This document shows, piece by piece, positions 52,134 to 60,858 of a stretch of 64,000 bases of DNA. Position numbers and translations under genes: made by a program. Every line of letters begins with the position of its first letter. The stretch's first letter is position 1. The DNA is taken from NCBI GenBank assembly GCA_037200045.1, contig JBBCHM010000001.1, positions 2,480,001 through 2,544,000 of the forward strand, in the 5' to 3' direction. This DNA comes from Rhizomicrobium sp. Its GTDB lineage: Bacteria; Pseudomonadota; Alphaproteobacteria; Micropepsales; Micropepsaceae. The notes beneath the pieces are model-generated. The model did no database searches. It saw nothing but the letters and a program-made list of their open reading frames with translations, and was not told the DNA's origin.

Positions 52134-52880
52134 GTGAGCCTGCAGCAGCAATTCGAACAAGACCTGACCGCGGCGCGTCCCGATGCCGATGTGCTGTGGC
52201 TCGCCTCGAACGACCTGGCTTCCGCCTTCCGCCTTTCGCCCGAAACGATGTGGCGCGCCCCCGCCAACAGCAACACGCGGCCGGCGCGGTTTCAGCCGGT
52301 GCTCAAGCGGCTGCTCGATCTCGCCATCGCGCTTCCCCTGCTCGTCCTCTGCGCGCCGCTCCTCGCCGTGCTGGCGGCGATCGTGCGGCTGGAGGCCGGC
52401 GGCCCGGTGTTCTTCCGCCAGACGCGGCTCGGCCAGGGCGGCAAACCCTTCGACATCTTCAAGTTCCGCACGATGACCGTGATGGAAAACGGCGAACAGG
52501 TCGTCCAGGCGAAACAGGGCGATGCCCGTGTCACGCGCTCCGGCCGCTGGCTGCGCGCGTCGAGCCTCGACGAGCTGCCCCAGCTCCTCAACGTCATCGC
52601 CGGCGACATGTCGCTGGTCGGCCCGCGCCCCCATGCCCGCGCCCACGACGTGCACTATGCTGGCCTGATCGCGAACTACACGCTGCGCCAGGACGTGAAG
52701 CCGGGCATCACCGGCTTGGCCCAGATCAACGGCCATCGCGGCGAAACGCCGACGGTGGACACGATGCGCGCGCGCGTCGATCTCGACATCTTCTATGCCC
52801 GCAATGCGAGCCTGGTGCTCGATCTGCTGATCCTGGCCCGCACGCCTTTCGCGGTGCTGATGGCGGGGAACGCGCACTGA
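52134..52880 (+). CDS. initiating sugar (undecaprenyl-phosphate) transferase
   Basis: A 248-residue protein of the bacterial sugar transferase family (ExoY/WbaP C-terminal type). One membrane segment (LLDLAIALPLLVLCAPLLAV, residues about 60-80) is followed by the catalytic half: FFRQTRLGQGGKPFDIFKFRTM and SSLDELPQLLNVIAGDMSLVGPRP, both near consensus. It transfers the first sugar phosphate to undecaprenyl phosphate. The GTG 52134 has GAGGG upstream. Stop and next start share one base (TGATG). Confidence 0.94.
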   Translation: MSLQQQFEQDLTAARPDADVLWLASNDLASAFRLSPETMWRAPANSNTRPARFQPVLKRLLDLAIALPLLVLCAPLLAVLAAIVRLEAGGPVFFRQTRLGQGGKPFDIFKFRTMTVMENGEQVVQAKQGDARVTRSGRWLRASSLDELPQLLNVIAGDMSLVGPRPHARAHDVHYAGLIANYTLRQDVKPGITGLAQINGHRGETPTVDTMRARVDLDIFYARNASLVLDLLILARTPFAVLMAGNAH

Positions 52881-53704
52881 TGAGCGTCGCTTTCAAAACA
52901 CAGGCGAAAATCGCCGTCGAGCGCCGCGCCGCCCCGCGTCCCGCCAATGACGACAACTATGCCGAGGCGGTTGTCGGCGGCATCAAGACGGCTTGCCTGA
53001 CGCGGGCGCAGCTCGCCAATCTCATGGTCAACGACTGTTTCTCGGCGCGCCGCACCCGGCGGTCGCCGAAGCTCGTCTTCGCCTCCAACGGCCACACCAT
53101 CGCGCTGGTCGCCATGGACGCGAAATTCCGCAAGACGTTCCAGGCCGCCGACATCGTGCATGCCGACGGCCAGCCCGTGGTGATCGCCTCGCGCCTGTTC
53201 GCGAACGCCGCCGTGCCGGAGCGCAGCGCCACGACCGATTTCATCCATGATGCGGCGAAGACGGCCGCGGCGCAGGGGCTCAAGGTTTTCCTGCTGGGCG
53301 CGAGCGAGACCGTCAACGCGCAATGCGCCGAAATCCTGCGCTTCACCTATCCCGATCTGCGGATCGCGGGACGCCGCAACGGCTATTTCCGCCGCGACGA
53401 GGAAGCGGCGATCTGCGAAGAGATCAACCGCTCCGGCGCCGACATCGTGTTCGTGGGCCTGGGCGCTCCGCTGGAATACGATTTCTGCGTGCGCAACAAG
53501 CATCGCCTGCGCGCCGGCTGGGTCGTGACCTGCGGCGGCTGCTACAATTTCGTCACCGGCGACTACAAGCGCGCGCCGGACTGGATGCAGACCTATTCGC
53601 TCGAATGGCTCTATCGCGTGATGCGCGAACCGAAGCGGCTGTTCTGGCGCTATGCCGTGACGAATCCGCTCGCGCTGTTCTTCATGCTGACGCGCACGGC
53701 GTGA
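52880..53704 (+). CDS. WecG/TagA/CpsF-family glycosyltransferase
   Basis: A 274-residue GT26 enzyme: SNGHTIALVAMDAKFRKTFQAADIVHADGQPVV, VFLLGASETVN, and DIVFVGLGAPLEYDF are the family blocks, ending with RAPDWMQTYSLEWLYRVMREPKRLFWRY. It adds the second sugar (often ManNAc or a uronic acid) to the lipid-linked first one, cytoplasmic face. Translationally coupled to the sugar transferase gene. Residues 1-30 are a charged, low-conservation extension. Confidence 0.93.
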   Translation: MSVAFKTQAKIAVERRAAPRPANDDNYAEAVVGGIKTACLTRAQLANLMVNDCFSARRTRRSPKLVFASNGHTIALVAMDAKFRKTFQAADIVHADGQPVVIASRLFANAAVPERSATTDFIHDAAKTAAAQGLKVFLLGASETVNAQCAEILRFTYPDLRIAGRRNGYFRRDEEAAICEEINRSGADIVFVGLGAPLEYDFCVRNKHRLRAGWVVTCGGCYNFVTGDYKRAPDWMQTYSLEWLYRVMREPKRLFWRYAVTNPLALFFMLTRTA

Positions 53705-53751
53705 ATTCGGATTGATCGTCCGACCGCATCGACTTCACCTCCAATGAACAT

Positions 53752-53845
53752 CGTCATCGCCGGACGTGTTCCGGCGATCCATAAACGCGGCTGCCGTTCG
53801 TGTTCATGGATGGCCGTCGCGACAGCGTGCCGCGACCATGACGAT
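53752..53845. repeat. REP pair (inverted), divergent copy
   Basis: GTCATCGCCGGACGTGTTCC and GGCGATCCAT at the left face CATGGATGGCCGTCGCGAC and CGCGACCATGACGAT at the right. It separates the WecG-type gene from the flippase gene. Confidence 0.7.
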
Positions 53846-53934
53846 GAAAAGTGGATTTCGCGGGGCTTGAGGCGCCGAACTGGCCTCACGCTTGCAGTGG
53901 TTCGGGCAGTTGCACCAACAGAAAGCACTTGCCC

Positions 53935-55254
53935 GTGCAGACCGCCTCTCTCGCTCTCGATCGCTCGGTAAATCTTCTCGATACGCGCCGCCCCGCCGGT
54001 TCCTCGCCGTTCGAAAAGCTTCGCAAGACGGCGGGCCGCTACGCGCTGTCAGCGGCGGGTCCGCTCGCGATGTCGGGGGCGCATTTCCTCGGCGCGGTGC
54101 TCGTGCTGCACACGCTGTCGCCGGTGCATTTCGGTTTCTTCTCCTTCGCGATGACCATCGTGCCGTTCTGCGTCAGCGCCGCCGCCGCGCTGGTCGGCGC
54201 GCCGACCACGATCGGCATCCGCAAGCGCGGCCATGTCGACGCGGCCGAACTCGCGACCTTCCAGAAGGCCAATCTGGTTCTCGCCGTCTTCGCCTTCGCG
54301 GTGGTTGCGGCCTCGATGCTGATGAGTGGCCTGCGCCCGGGCGCGTCGCTGCTGTTCGGCCTTTATGGCGCGGCGATGAGCCTGCGCTGGCTGGGGCGCG
54401 TCCATGCCTATGCGACGGAGGCGCCGGCGCGGCCCGCTTTGTCCGATGCGCTCTACGGCACGCTGCTCGTCGCCGGCCTCGGCGCGCTCTATCTGCTCGA
54501 CCGCATGACGATGACCTATATCGCCGTCGTGCTGTTCGCCGCGGCGGCGGGAAGTCTCGCCGCGTTCGACCGCGGCTTCCTCGCCCGCCAGTTCATGCCG
54601 TCGTCGCAGGGCCGCCTGGCGGACTATGCGCCGGTGTGGCGCGACCTGACGCGCTGGTCGATCCTCGGCGTTGCGGCGACGGAACTCGCGATCAACGCGC
54701 ATGCCTATTTCGTGACCTTCTTCGCCGGCCCGGGTGCCTTCGCGGTGCTGGCGCTGGGCAGCCTTCTGATGCGCCCGGTCGCGGTGGTGCTCTCGGCGTT
54801 GCCCGACATGGAGCGTCCGGCCATGGCGCGGGCCATCGGCGCCGGCGATTTCGCCAGGGCCTTTCGATCCGTTAAGGAATTTCGAACTGCCGCGGCCGCA
54901 GTGTTGCTGGCCACGACCCTTTCCGCGGCGGCGCTCTTGATCTGGTTCCCTTCGCTCGTTCTCAAGCAAGGCTACGACGCCTCGTCGGCGGCCGCGATCC
55001 TGGCGATCTGGGTCGCGATCATGGCGGTGCGCGCGCTGCGCACGCCGGACGCCGTGCTGCTGCAGGCGGCCGGCGAGTTCCAGAGCCTCGCCAGGATCGG
55101 CACCAAGGCATCGCTGGTCTCGCTGGCCGCGACGCTCGCGCTCCTCTTCGCCTTCGGTCCCGTCGCTTCGCTGCTCGGCATCGTGGCCGGCGACGTCGCG
55201 ATGACGGCGGGCATCTTCGCCAAGACCCGCGGCATGAGGCTCGCCCATGGCTGA
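53935..55254 (+). CDS. polysaccharide exporter/flippase (Wzx-like) membrane protein
   Basis: About 439 residues with 12 or so membrane helices (RYALSAAGPLAMSGAHFLGAVLVLHTL at the start is the typical lead of Wzx/PST flippases). Loops are short and basic. It should flip the lipid-linked repeat unit across the inner membrane. GTG 53935 is my choice; the frame is open 28 codons upstream into the REP region, and there is no strong ribosome binding site for either. The last eight bases overlap the next gene. Confidence 0.82.
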   Translation: MQTASLALDRSVNLLDTRRPAGSSPFEKLRKTAGRYALSAAGPLAMSGAHFLGAVLVLHTLSPVHFGFFSFAMTIVPFCVSAAAALVGAPTTIGIRKRGHVDAAELATFQKANLVLAVFAFAVVAASMLMSGLRPGASLLFGLYGAAMSLRWLGRVHAYATEAPARPALSDALYGTLLVAGLGALYLLDRMTMTYIAVVLFAAAAGSLAAFDRGFLARQFMPSSQGRLADYAPVWRDLTRWSILGVAATELAINAHAYFVTFFAGPGAFAVLALGSLLMRPVAVVLSALPDMERPAMARAIGAGDFARAFRSVKEFRTAAAAVLLATTLSAAALLIWFPSLVLKQGYDASSAAAILAIWVAIMAVRALRTPDAVLLQAAGEFQSLARIGTKASLVSLAATLALLFAFGPVASLLGIVAGDVAMTAGIFAKTRGMRLAHG

Positions 55255-56176
55255 GGTCACGGTCGCCATCCCGACCTTCCACCGGCCGCGCGGGCTCCAG
55301 CGCCTGCTCGACGCGCTGGCGAAGATCGAGACGACGGCATCCGTCACCGTTCTGGTCGCCGACAACGACGCGGAGAAGCACGAGGGCTTCGACCTTTGCG
55401 GCCGCATCCGCGCGCAAGGCTATCGCTGGCCGATCCGTTCGGTGATCGTGGCCGAGCGCGGCATCGCGGCGGCGCGCAATGCGCTGGTCGCCGGCGCGCT
55501 GAGCGATCCGCGCATGCAGTTCCTCGCCATGCTCGACGACGACGAATGGCCGGAGCCCTATTGGCTCGACGCGCTGCTCAAAGAGCAGGCGAAGACCGGC
55601 GCCGACGTGCTGCAAGGCTCGATCCTGTTCGACTTCGAGACGCCGCCCGGCGCCTGGGCCGCGCCGTTCGACGGCATGTCCGATGTCCGCAACGCCAGCG
55701 GGCCCGTCGACATGCTGCAGGGCGCCGGAAACCTCCTGATGACGCGCGCGGCGCTGGAAGGCCTGGCGCGTCCCTGGTTCGATCCGGCCTTCGCGCTCGG
55801 CGGCGGCGAGGATCATGACTTCTTCCTGCGGCTGAAAGCGGGTGGCGCGCGCTTCGCCTGGTCGGACGAGGGACTGGCGCATACTTTCGTGCCGGCGACG
55901 CGGACGAGCCTCAGATGGGGCCTGGCGCGGGCCTATTCCGTCGGCAATTCCGACATGCGGGTGTTCCTGAAATACGCGCCGGGCGCGGTGGCGCGCGGCA
56001 AGGAGATCGCCCGCATCGCCGGCGCGCTCTTGTTGTCGCCCATCCTCTTCGTCATCCTCGCTTTCAGCGCGAATCGCCGCGCGGATGCGTTGCGCCGCCT
56101 GTTCCGCGCCGCCGGCAAGTTCACCGCGCTGATCGGACGGCAATACAATGAGTATTCCGTGATCCATGGCGACTGA
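55247..56176 (+). CDS. GT2-family glycosyltransferase
   Basis: A 309-residue GT-A transferase. VTVAIPTFHRPRGLQRLLDAL opens the fold; LDDDEWP is the DxD metal motif; ALGGGEDHDFFLRLK supplies the catalytic acidic residue. C-terminal helices (ALLLSPILFVILAF) may touch the membrane. It overlaps both neighbours by 8-11 bp. Sugar specificity cannot be read from the sequence. Confidence 0.92.
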   Translation: MAEVTVAIPTFHRPRGLQRLLDALAKIETTASVTVLVADNDAEKHEGFDLCGRIRAQGYRWPIRSVIVAERGIAAARNALVAGALSDPRMQFLAMLDDDEWPEPYWLDALLKEQAKTGADVLQGSILFDFETPPGAWAAPFDGMSDVRNASGPVDMLQGAGNLLMTRAALEGLARPWFDPAFALGGGEDHDFFLRLKAGGARFAWSDEGLAHTFVPATRTSLRWGLARAYSVGNSDMRVFLKYAPGAVARGKEIARIAGALLLSPILFVILAFSANRRADALRRLFRAAGKFTALIGRQYNEYSVIHGD

Positions 56177-57458
56177 GGAACTCTCGCCCGGCCTCGCCCG
56201 CCCCAGCCTCGACACCCGCATCGCCGAGGCCGGCTTCGTCCTCGTCCTGCTGCTGATCATCGTCGGCCTGACGCCGTTCGACGCGCGCACCCCGGCGGCG
56301 ATCGCGGCGCGCGACACCGCCTCGGCCCAAGGCGACATCCTGCGCCAGGTCGCGTTCCTCGGCACCTTCGCGATGATCCTGTACGGCGCGCTGCGCAAGC
56401 ACGGGATCGCGGCATTCGGCGCTGTCCCGATCCTGGTCGCGCTGCTGCTCGTGTGGTGCTTCGTCACCGCGCTGTGGACCGACGAGCCCGACGTCGTGGC
56501 CCGCCGCGCCGTGCTGGCGGCGATCTTCGTGCTCTCCGTGCTGCTCGCGGTCGACACGCTGGGGACGGCGCGCACGATCGCGCTGTGGCGCGCCACCATC
56601 GCCTGCGTGATCGTCGCCGACATCGCGTCCTGTCTTGTCGTGCACAACGCCGTCCACCAGCCCGACGATCTCGAAGCGGGGCTGGCCGGCGCCTGGCGCG
56701 GCCTGCACAGCCACAAGAACATGGCCGGCTCGGTGGCGGCGAGCGCCGTCGCGATGTTCCTCTATTTCTGGCTCGAAACGCGGCGGCGGTCCGATCTTCT
56801 GCTCTGCCTCGCCTCGCTGTTCTTCCTGATCATGACGCGGTCGAAATCGTCGATGGGCCTGTTGCCGGTGGCGCTCGCCGCCGGCGCGCTCTACCGCATC
56901 GCCGCGCGCAACCTGCTCGACCGCTCCATCGCCGCGGTCGGTGCGGTCCTGCTCGTGCTCGCCTTCGGCGTCGTCGTCGCGCTGGAATGGCAGGTGATCG
57001 CCAGCTTCCTGGAGGACCCGCAGCACTTCACCGGCCGCGCCGCGATCTGGTCGGCCGAGACCGCCTTCATCCGCGACCATCCGCTGATCGGCTCGGGCTT
57101 CGGCACCTTCGGCAATACCGGCATCCGCTCGCCGATCTATCAATATGTCGGCGCCGGCTGGGTGTCGCAGATCGGCGAGGGCCATAGCGGCTATCTGGAG
57201 ATGCTGGTGACGCTGGGCGGCATCGGCTTCGCCATCGGCATGGCGGGACTGATCGTGCAGCCCTTCATCCAGTTCTGGCGCCCCGGGCGCGGCAGCTATC
57301 TGGACGCGCTGCTGTTCACGCTGTTCGTGTTCGACGTGCTGCACAATTTCATGGAATCGGATTTCGTCCAGGTCACCTCGGCGCAATGGGGCCAGATGCT
57401 GATGGTGATCGCGCTCCTGCGCGTCACCGCGCGCGAGGCGAAGGAGACGCTGGCATGA
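56166..57458 (+). CDS. O-antigen ligase/polymerase (Wzy-like) membrane protein
   Basis: A 430-residue protein with about 11 membrane helices. The large periplasmic loop carries the ligase/polymerase signature: LHSHKNMAG (near residue 180), PLIGSGFGTFGN and GHSGYLEMLVTLGGIG. The class includes ExoQ and WaaL; in this locus a polymerase role is the simpler reading. The start overlaps the GT2 gene by 11 bp and the end overlaps the next GT2 gene by 4. Confidence 0.9.
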   Translation: MATEELSPGLARPSLDTRIAEAGFVLVLLLIIVGLTPFDARTPAAIAARDTASAQGDILRQVAFLGTFAMILYGALRKHGIAAFGAVPILVALLLVWCFVTALWTDEPDVVARRAVLAAIFVLSVLLAVDTLGTARTIALWRATIACVIVADIASCLVVHNAVHQPDDLEAGLAGAWRGLHSHKNMAGSVAASAVAMFLYFWLETRRRSDLLLCLASLFFLIMTRSKSSMGLLPVALAAGALYRIAARNLLDRSIAAVGAVLLVLAFGVVVALEWQVIASFLEDPQHFTGRAAIWSAETAFIRDHPLIGSGFGTFGNTGIRSPIYQYVGAGWVSQIGEGHSGYLEMLVTLGGIGFAIGMAGLIVQPFIQFWRPGRGSYLDALLFTLFVFDVLHNFMESDFVQVTSAQWGQMLMVIALLRVTAREAKETLA

Positions 57459-58411
57459 CGCCGTTCTTCTCCGTGGTGATCCCGGTGTTCAACCGGGCGG
57501 ATGTGCTGGGCGCGGCGCTGTCCTCCGTGCTGGCGCAGGGCGAGCAGGATTTCGAGATCGTCGTGGTCGATGACGGCTCGGCGGACGATCCCAAAGCGGT
57601 GGTCGACGCCCTGGCCGATCCGCGCATCCGCCTCCTGCGCCAGGACAATCGTGGCGGCGGGGCGGCGCGCAATACGGGCATCGGCGCGGCGCGGGGGCGT
57701 TTCATCGCCTTCCTGGATTCCGACGATGTGTTCCTGCCGGGTCATCTTGCAACCATGCGCGGGCTGCTCGCGGGCACCGCGCGGACCGCCGGCTATGCCC
57801 GTATGCTGGTCGACCGTGGCGACGGGCGCACCTTTCTCAAGCCGCCGCGCGCGATCGCGCCGGGCGAGGACATGGCGCGCTATCTGCTCTGCGACCGCGG
57901 CTTCGTGCCGACGATCACCACGGTGGTGCCGGTCGATCTCGCTAAGGCGACGCTCTACAACGAGAACCTCCGCGAAGCCGAGGACACGGATTTCGCCATC
58001 CGACTCGCACTGGCCGGTTGCGCCTTCGTGATGGCCGAGGCGCCCGGGGCGGTATGGCACGACCGCTACGATCCCAGCCGCCAGTCGGCCGGGCGCAGCA
58101 GCGCGCGGATGGCGGCCTGGCTGGACGCCATGAAGCCGAGGATCCCGCGCAAGGCGTGGCTCGGCGGCCGTGGCTGGGCGGTGGCGAAGGGCGTCGCGCT
58201 GCGCCATCCGCTGCGCGCCTTGCGTTATTATCTGAGCGCGCTGGTCCATGGCTGTTACCGCCCGGGGCTGGCGGCCATCGTGTTCTTGCAGATCTTCCTG
58301 CCCGACAGCGTCTATCGCGCCGTCGCCGATCACGCGATCGGCTGGCTGCGCGTGGGCTTGCGCCCGGCGCGGGACGAGCGCGTCGCAATCCCGACCGAAC
58401 GGCCATGCTGA
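57455..58411 (+). CDS. GT2-family glycosyltransferase
   Basis: A 318-residue GT-A transferase. FFSVVIPVFNRADVL starts the fold, then VVVDDGSADDP, RNTGIGAARGRFIAFLDSDDVF with the DxD-type motif, and REAEDTDFAIRLA as the catalytic acidic segment. The C-terminal third is helical. ATG 57455 overlaps the polymerase stop (ATGA). The sequence differs clearly from the GT2 at 55247, so the two add different sugars. Confidence 0.92.
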   Translation: MTPFFSVVIPVFNRADVLGAALSSVLAQGEQDFEIVVVDDGSADDPKAVVDALADPRIRLLRQDNRGGGAARNTGIGAARGRFIAFLDSDDVFLPGHLATMRGLLAGTARTAGYARMLVDRGDGRTFLKPPRAIAPGEDMARYLLCDRGFVPTITTVVPVDLAKATLYNENLREAEDTDFAIRLALAGCAFVMAEAPGAVWHDRYDPSRQSAGRSSARMAAWLDAMKPRIPRKAWLGGRGWAVAKGVALRHPLRALRYYLSALVHGCYRPGLAAIVFLQIFLPDSVYRAVADHAIGWLRVGLRPARDERVAIPTERPC

Positions 58412-59499
58412 CACGCCGCGCCGCGTTGGCGGGCCTCGGCGGATCGCTGCTGGCGACGCAGGCCGCCGCTCTGCGCCCCAGCGAAGACGACACGCCGCCG
58501 CTGCGCGCGCTGGCGAGCGCGAACGGTTTGCTGTTCGGCGCGGCCAACAACACCTACTGGATGCGGGACCCTGACTTTGCGTCCGCCTTCGCCCGCGATT
58601 GCGGGATTCTCGTCCCGGAATACGAACTCAAGCGCGAGGTCACCGAACCGTCGCCGGGCGTCTACGATTTTTCCGGCGCCGATGCGCTGCGCGACGATGC
58701 GCGGGCGCGCGGCATGCTGTTTCGCGGCCATCCGCTCGTCTGGTTCGCCGCCAATCCGCCCTGGCTCGAAGCCGCCGTGGCGGCGGCGCGGGACAAGACG
58801 ATCTTCACCGATTTCGTTCGCGCCGCCGTGGGACGCTATCGCGGCGAGGTGCATTCGTGGGACGTCGTCAACGAGGCCGTCGAACCCAAGGACGGCCGCG
58901 CCGATGGATTGCGCGATACCTTCTGGCTGCGCAAGTTCGGCCCGTCCTATATCGATCACGCTTTCGCGGCGGCTCGGGCGGCCGATCCGCACGCCTTGCT
59001 CGTCTACAACGAATACAGCATCGAGACCGACAGCCCCGAGCGCGACCTGCGCCGCCGCGCGACGCTCAATCTGTTGGAGGGACTGATCGCCCGTGGCGCG
59101 CCCATCGGCGCGCTCGGACTGCAAGGCCACATCACGGCCTTCGGCCCACCGGTCAATCAGAAGAAATTCGCTGCTTTCCTCGATGCGGTGCGCGCCATGG
59201 GCCTGAAGCTGCTCGTGACCGAGCACGATGTCGACGATAGCGGCGGGCCGGCCGATGCCGCGAGCCGCGACCGCGCCGTCGCCGACGCCTCGCGCCGTTA
59301 TCTCGATGTCGCGCTGGACAATCCGGCGACGCTCGGTGTCCTGACCTGGGGATTATCGGACCGCTTCCTCAAGCCCGAAGGCGCGCGCGATGCGCTGCTG
59401 CGCGGCACGCCGCGCATGCTGCCCTATGATACGGCGATGCGGCCGACGCCGATGCGCGACGCGATCGCGCGGGCGTTGATGGGCGCGCGAAAGCGCTAA
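58405..59499 (+). CDS. GH10 endo-beta-1,4-xylanase-like hydrolase, Tat-exported
   Basis: A 364-residue glycosidase. The N-terminus LTRRAALAGLGGSLLATQAAAL is a Tat signal. The barrel shows the GH10 marks: RGHPLVW, SWDVVNEAV with acid/base Glu157, and VTEHDVDD with nucleophile Glu273 (usually TELD). The enzyme should act in the periplasm on a beta-linked polymer. Its start overlaps the preceding GT2 gene by 7 bp, so it belongs to the polysaccharide operon and probably trims the polymer made there. Confidence 0.93.
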   Translation: MLTRRAALAGLGGSLLATQAAALRPSEDDTPPLRALASANGLLFGAANNTYWMRDPDFASAFARDCGILVPEYELKREVTEPSPGVYDFSGADALRDDARARGMLFRGHPLVWFAANPPWLEAAVAAARDKTIFTDFVRAAVGRYRGEVHSWDVVNEAVEPKDGRADGLRDTFWLRKFGPSYIDHAFAAARAADPHALLVYNEYSIETDSPERDLRRRATLNLLEGLIARGAPIGALGLQGHITAFGPPVNQKKFAAFLDAVRAMGLKLLVTEHDVDDSGGPADAASRDRAVADASRRYLDVALDNPATLGVLTWGLSDRFLKPEGARDALLRGTPRMLPYDTAMRPTPMRDAIARALMGARKR

Positions 59500-60719
59500 G
59501 CGGCCTTCCTCGTCGTCGCCGCCGCGATCCGCCGGCGCAGATGCGCGGCCAGGCGCGGTGCGGCGAATTCGGCGCCGAACATGAAGCGCAGCAGCGGGCC
59601 GAAACTATTCGCCGCCGCCAGGCCCACGAAATAAAGACCGGGCACCGAGGCCTCGAATTGATCGCTCAACACCGGCGTGCCGTCGACCTGCTCGACCCTG
59701 CCGCGCAGTTCGGCGTCGAGGAAGGGCAGGCGGGCGAGGTCGGGCTTGTAGCCGGTCGCTGCCACGACGTGGTCGGCGAGGAGCGTGCTCGTGGCGCCCT
59801 GGTCGTCTGTGAGATCGAGCGCGACGCGGCCGTCGGCCAGCCGCGCGCCTTGCAAGGTGACGCCGAGCGCCTTGGGGATCGTTCCCTCGACCTTGTCGCG
59901 CGTGAACCAGCCCGGCGCGGGGCCGAGATGGCGGCGGGTGACTTCCAGGCGCAGCGCCTTGGGCAGGCGATGAAAGAGGAGCGGCGCGTTCACGCAGAAG
60001 AAAGAGCGCCAGCCCGGCCCGATGCCGGTATCGGGCTTCTGGATCTGGCCGATGATGGTGGGCTCTTCGTCGCCCGGCGCGATGTGATAGGCGATCGTCT
60101 TGCTGCGCGCGACGATCTTCACGCGGGCGCCGGCCTCGTGGAAGCAGAGGGCGGTGTCGATGGCCGAGGCGCCGGCGCCGAGCACCACGACATCCTTGCC
60201 GCGGAACCGTTCCGCCGTCTTGTGGTCGAAGGAATGCGAGACGTGGCTCGCGGGAAGCTGCTTCAGCTCCTCCGGCAGCGATTTGAACCAGGTGATGCCG
60301 ACGGCCATCACCACGCGCCTGGCATGCACCACCGCGCCGCTCTCGAGCGTCAGCGTGTAGCCCTTTTCGCCGCGCAGGAGGTTGATGACGTTGAGCCGTT
60401 CCAGAGTCGGCACGTATGTCCTGGTGAACCAGTCGGCATAGGCGATGAAATCCTCGAGCGCGACCGGGATCTTCTGCGCCGAATAGACCTTGCCGTTCGC
60501 CGCGCACCACGCTTCAAGCGTGGACGCCTTGTCCGGCGCCGACAGGTTGGAGGCGAAGCCTTCCGACTTCAGGCACATGCCCTTGGGCATGTGGTCGCGC
60601 CAGGTGCTCATCGGCTTGCCGAAGATGCGGAAGGAGACGCCGGCCGCCTGCAGATGGGCGGCGAGCGAAAGGCCGTAGGGGCCGGCTCCGACGATGGCAA
60701 CCTCGACGCAATTCAGCAT
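59496..60719 (-). CDS. FAD-dependent monooxygenase-like oxidoreductase
   Basis: A 407-residue protein with the FAD fold VAIVGAGPYGLSLAAHL (residues 7-23), GKPMSTWRDHMPKGM after it, and an NAD(P)H fold VVVLGAGASAIDTALCFHEAGA. The linking VVAATGYKPDL is the ATG motif of flavin monooxygenases and ornithine/lysine N-hydroxylases. It stands alone on the minus strand inside the polysaccharide locus, convergent with the GH10 gene by 4 bp and divergent from the ATP-grasp gene. Substrate unknown. ATG 60719 is preferred; the frame is open 20 codons upstream. Confidence 0.87.
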   Translation of the reverse strand: MLNCVEVAIVGAGPYGLSLAAHLQAAGVSFRIFGKPMSTWRDHMPKGMCLKSEGFASNLSAPDKASTLEAWCAANGKVYSAQKIPVALEDFIAYADWFTRTYVPTLERLNVINLLRGEKGYTLTLESGAVVHARRVVMAVGITWFKSLPEELKQLPASHVSHSFDHKTAERFRGKDVVVLGAGASAIDTALCFHEAGARVKIVARSKTIAYHIAPGDEEPTIIGQIQKPDTGIGPGWRSFFCVNAPLLFHRLPKALRLEVTRRHLGPAPGWFTRDKVEGTIPKALGVTLQGARLADGRVALDLTDDQGATSTLLADHVVAATGYKPDLARLPFLDAELRGRVEQVDGTPVLSDQFEASVPGLYFVGLAAANSFGPLLRFMFGAEFAAPRLAAHLRRRIAAATTRKAA

Positions 60720-60858
60720 GGAGCAACATCCCCGTCCCAATTCGGGACAATTCCGATTTCGGCACGGCGAAATCCGCATTTCGCCGCATCCTGGCGGAAT
60801 GTTCCAAGCCGCGTGCCATCTTCAGAATTGATTGAGGCTCGATCATTACGATTACGTC

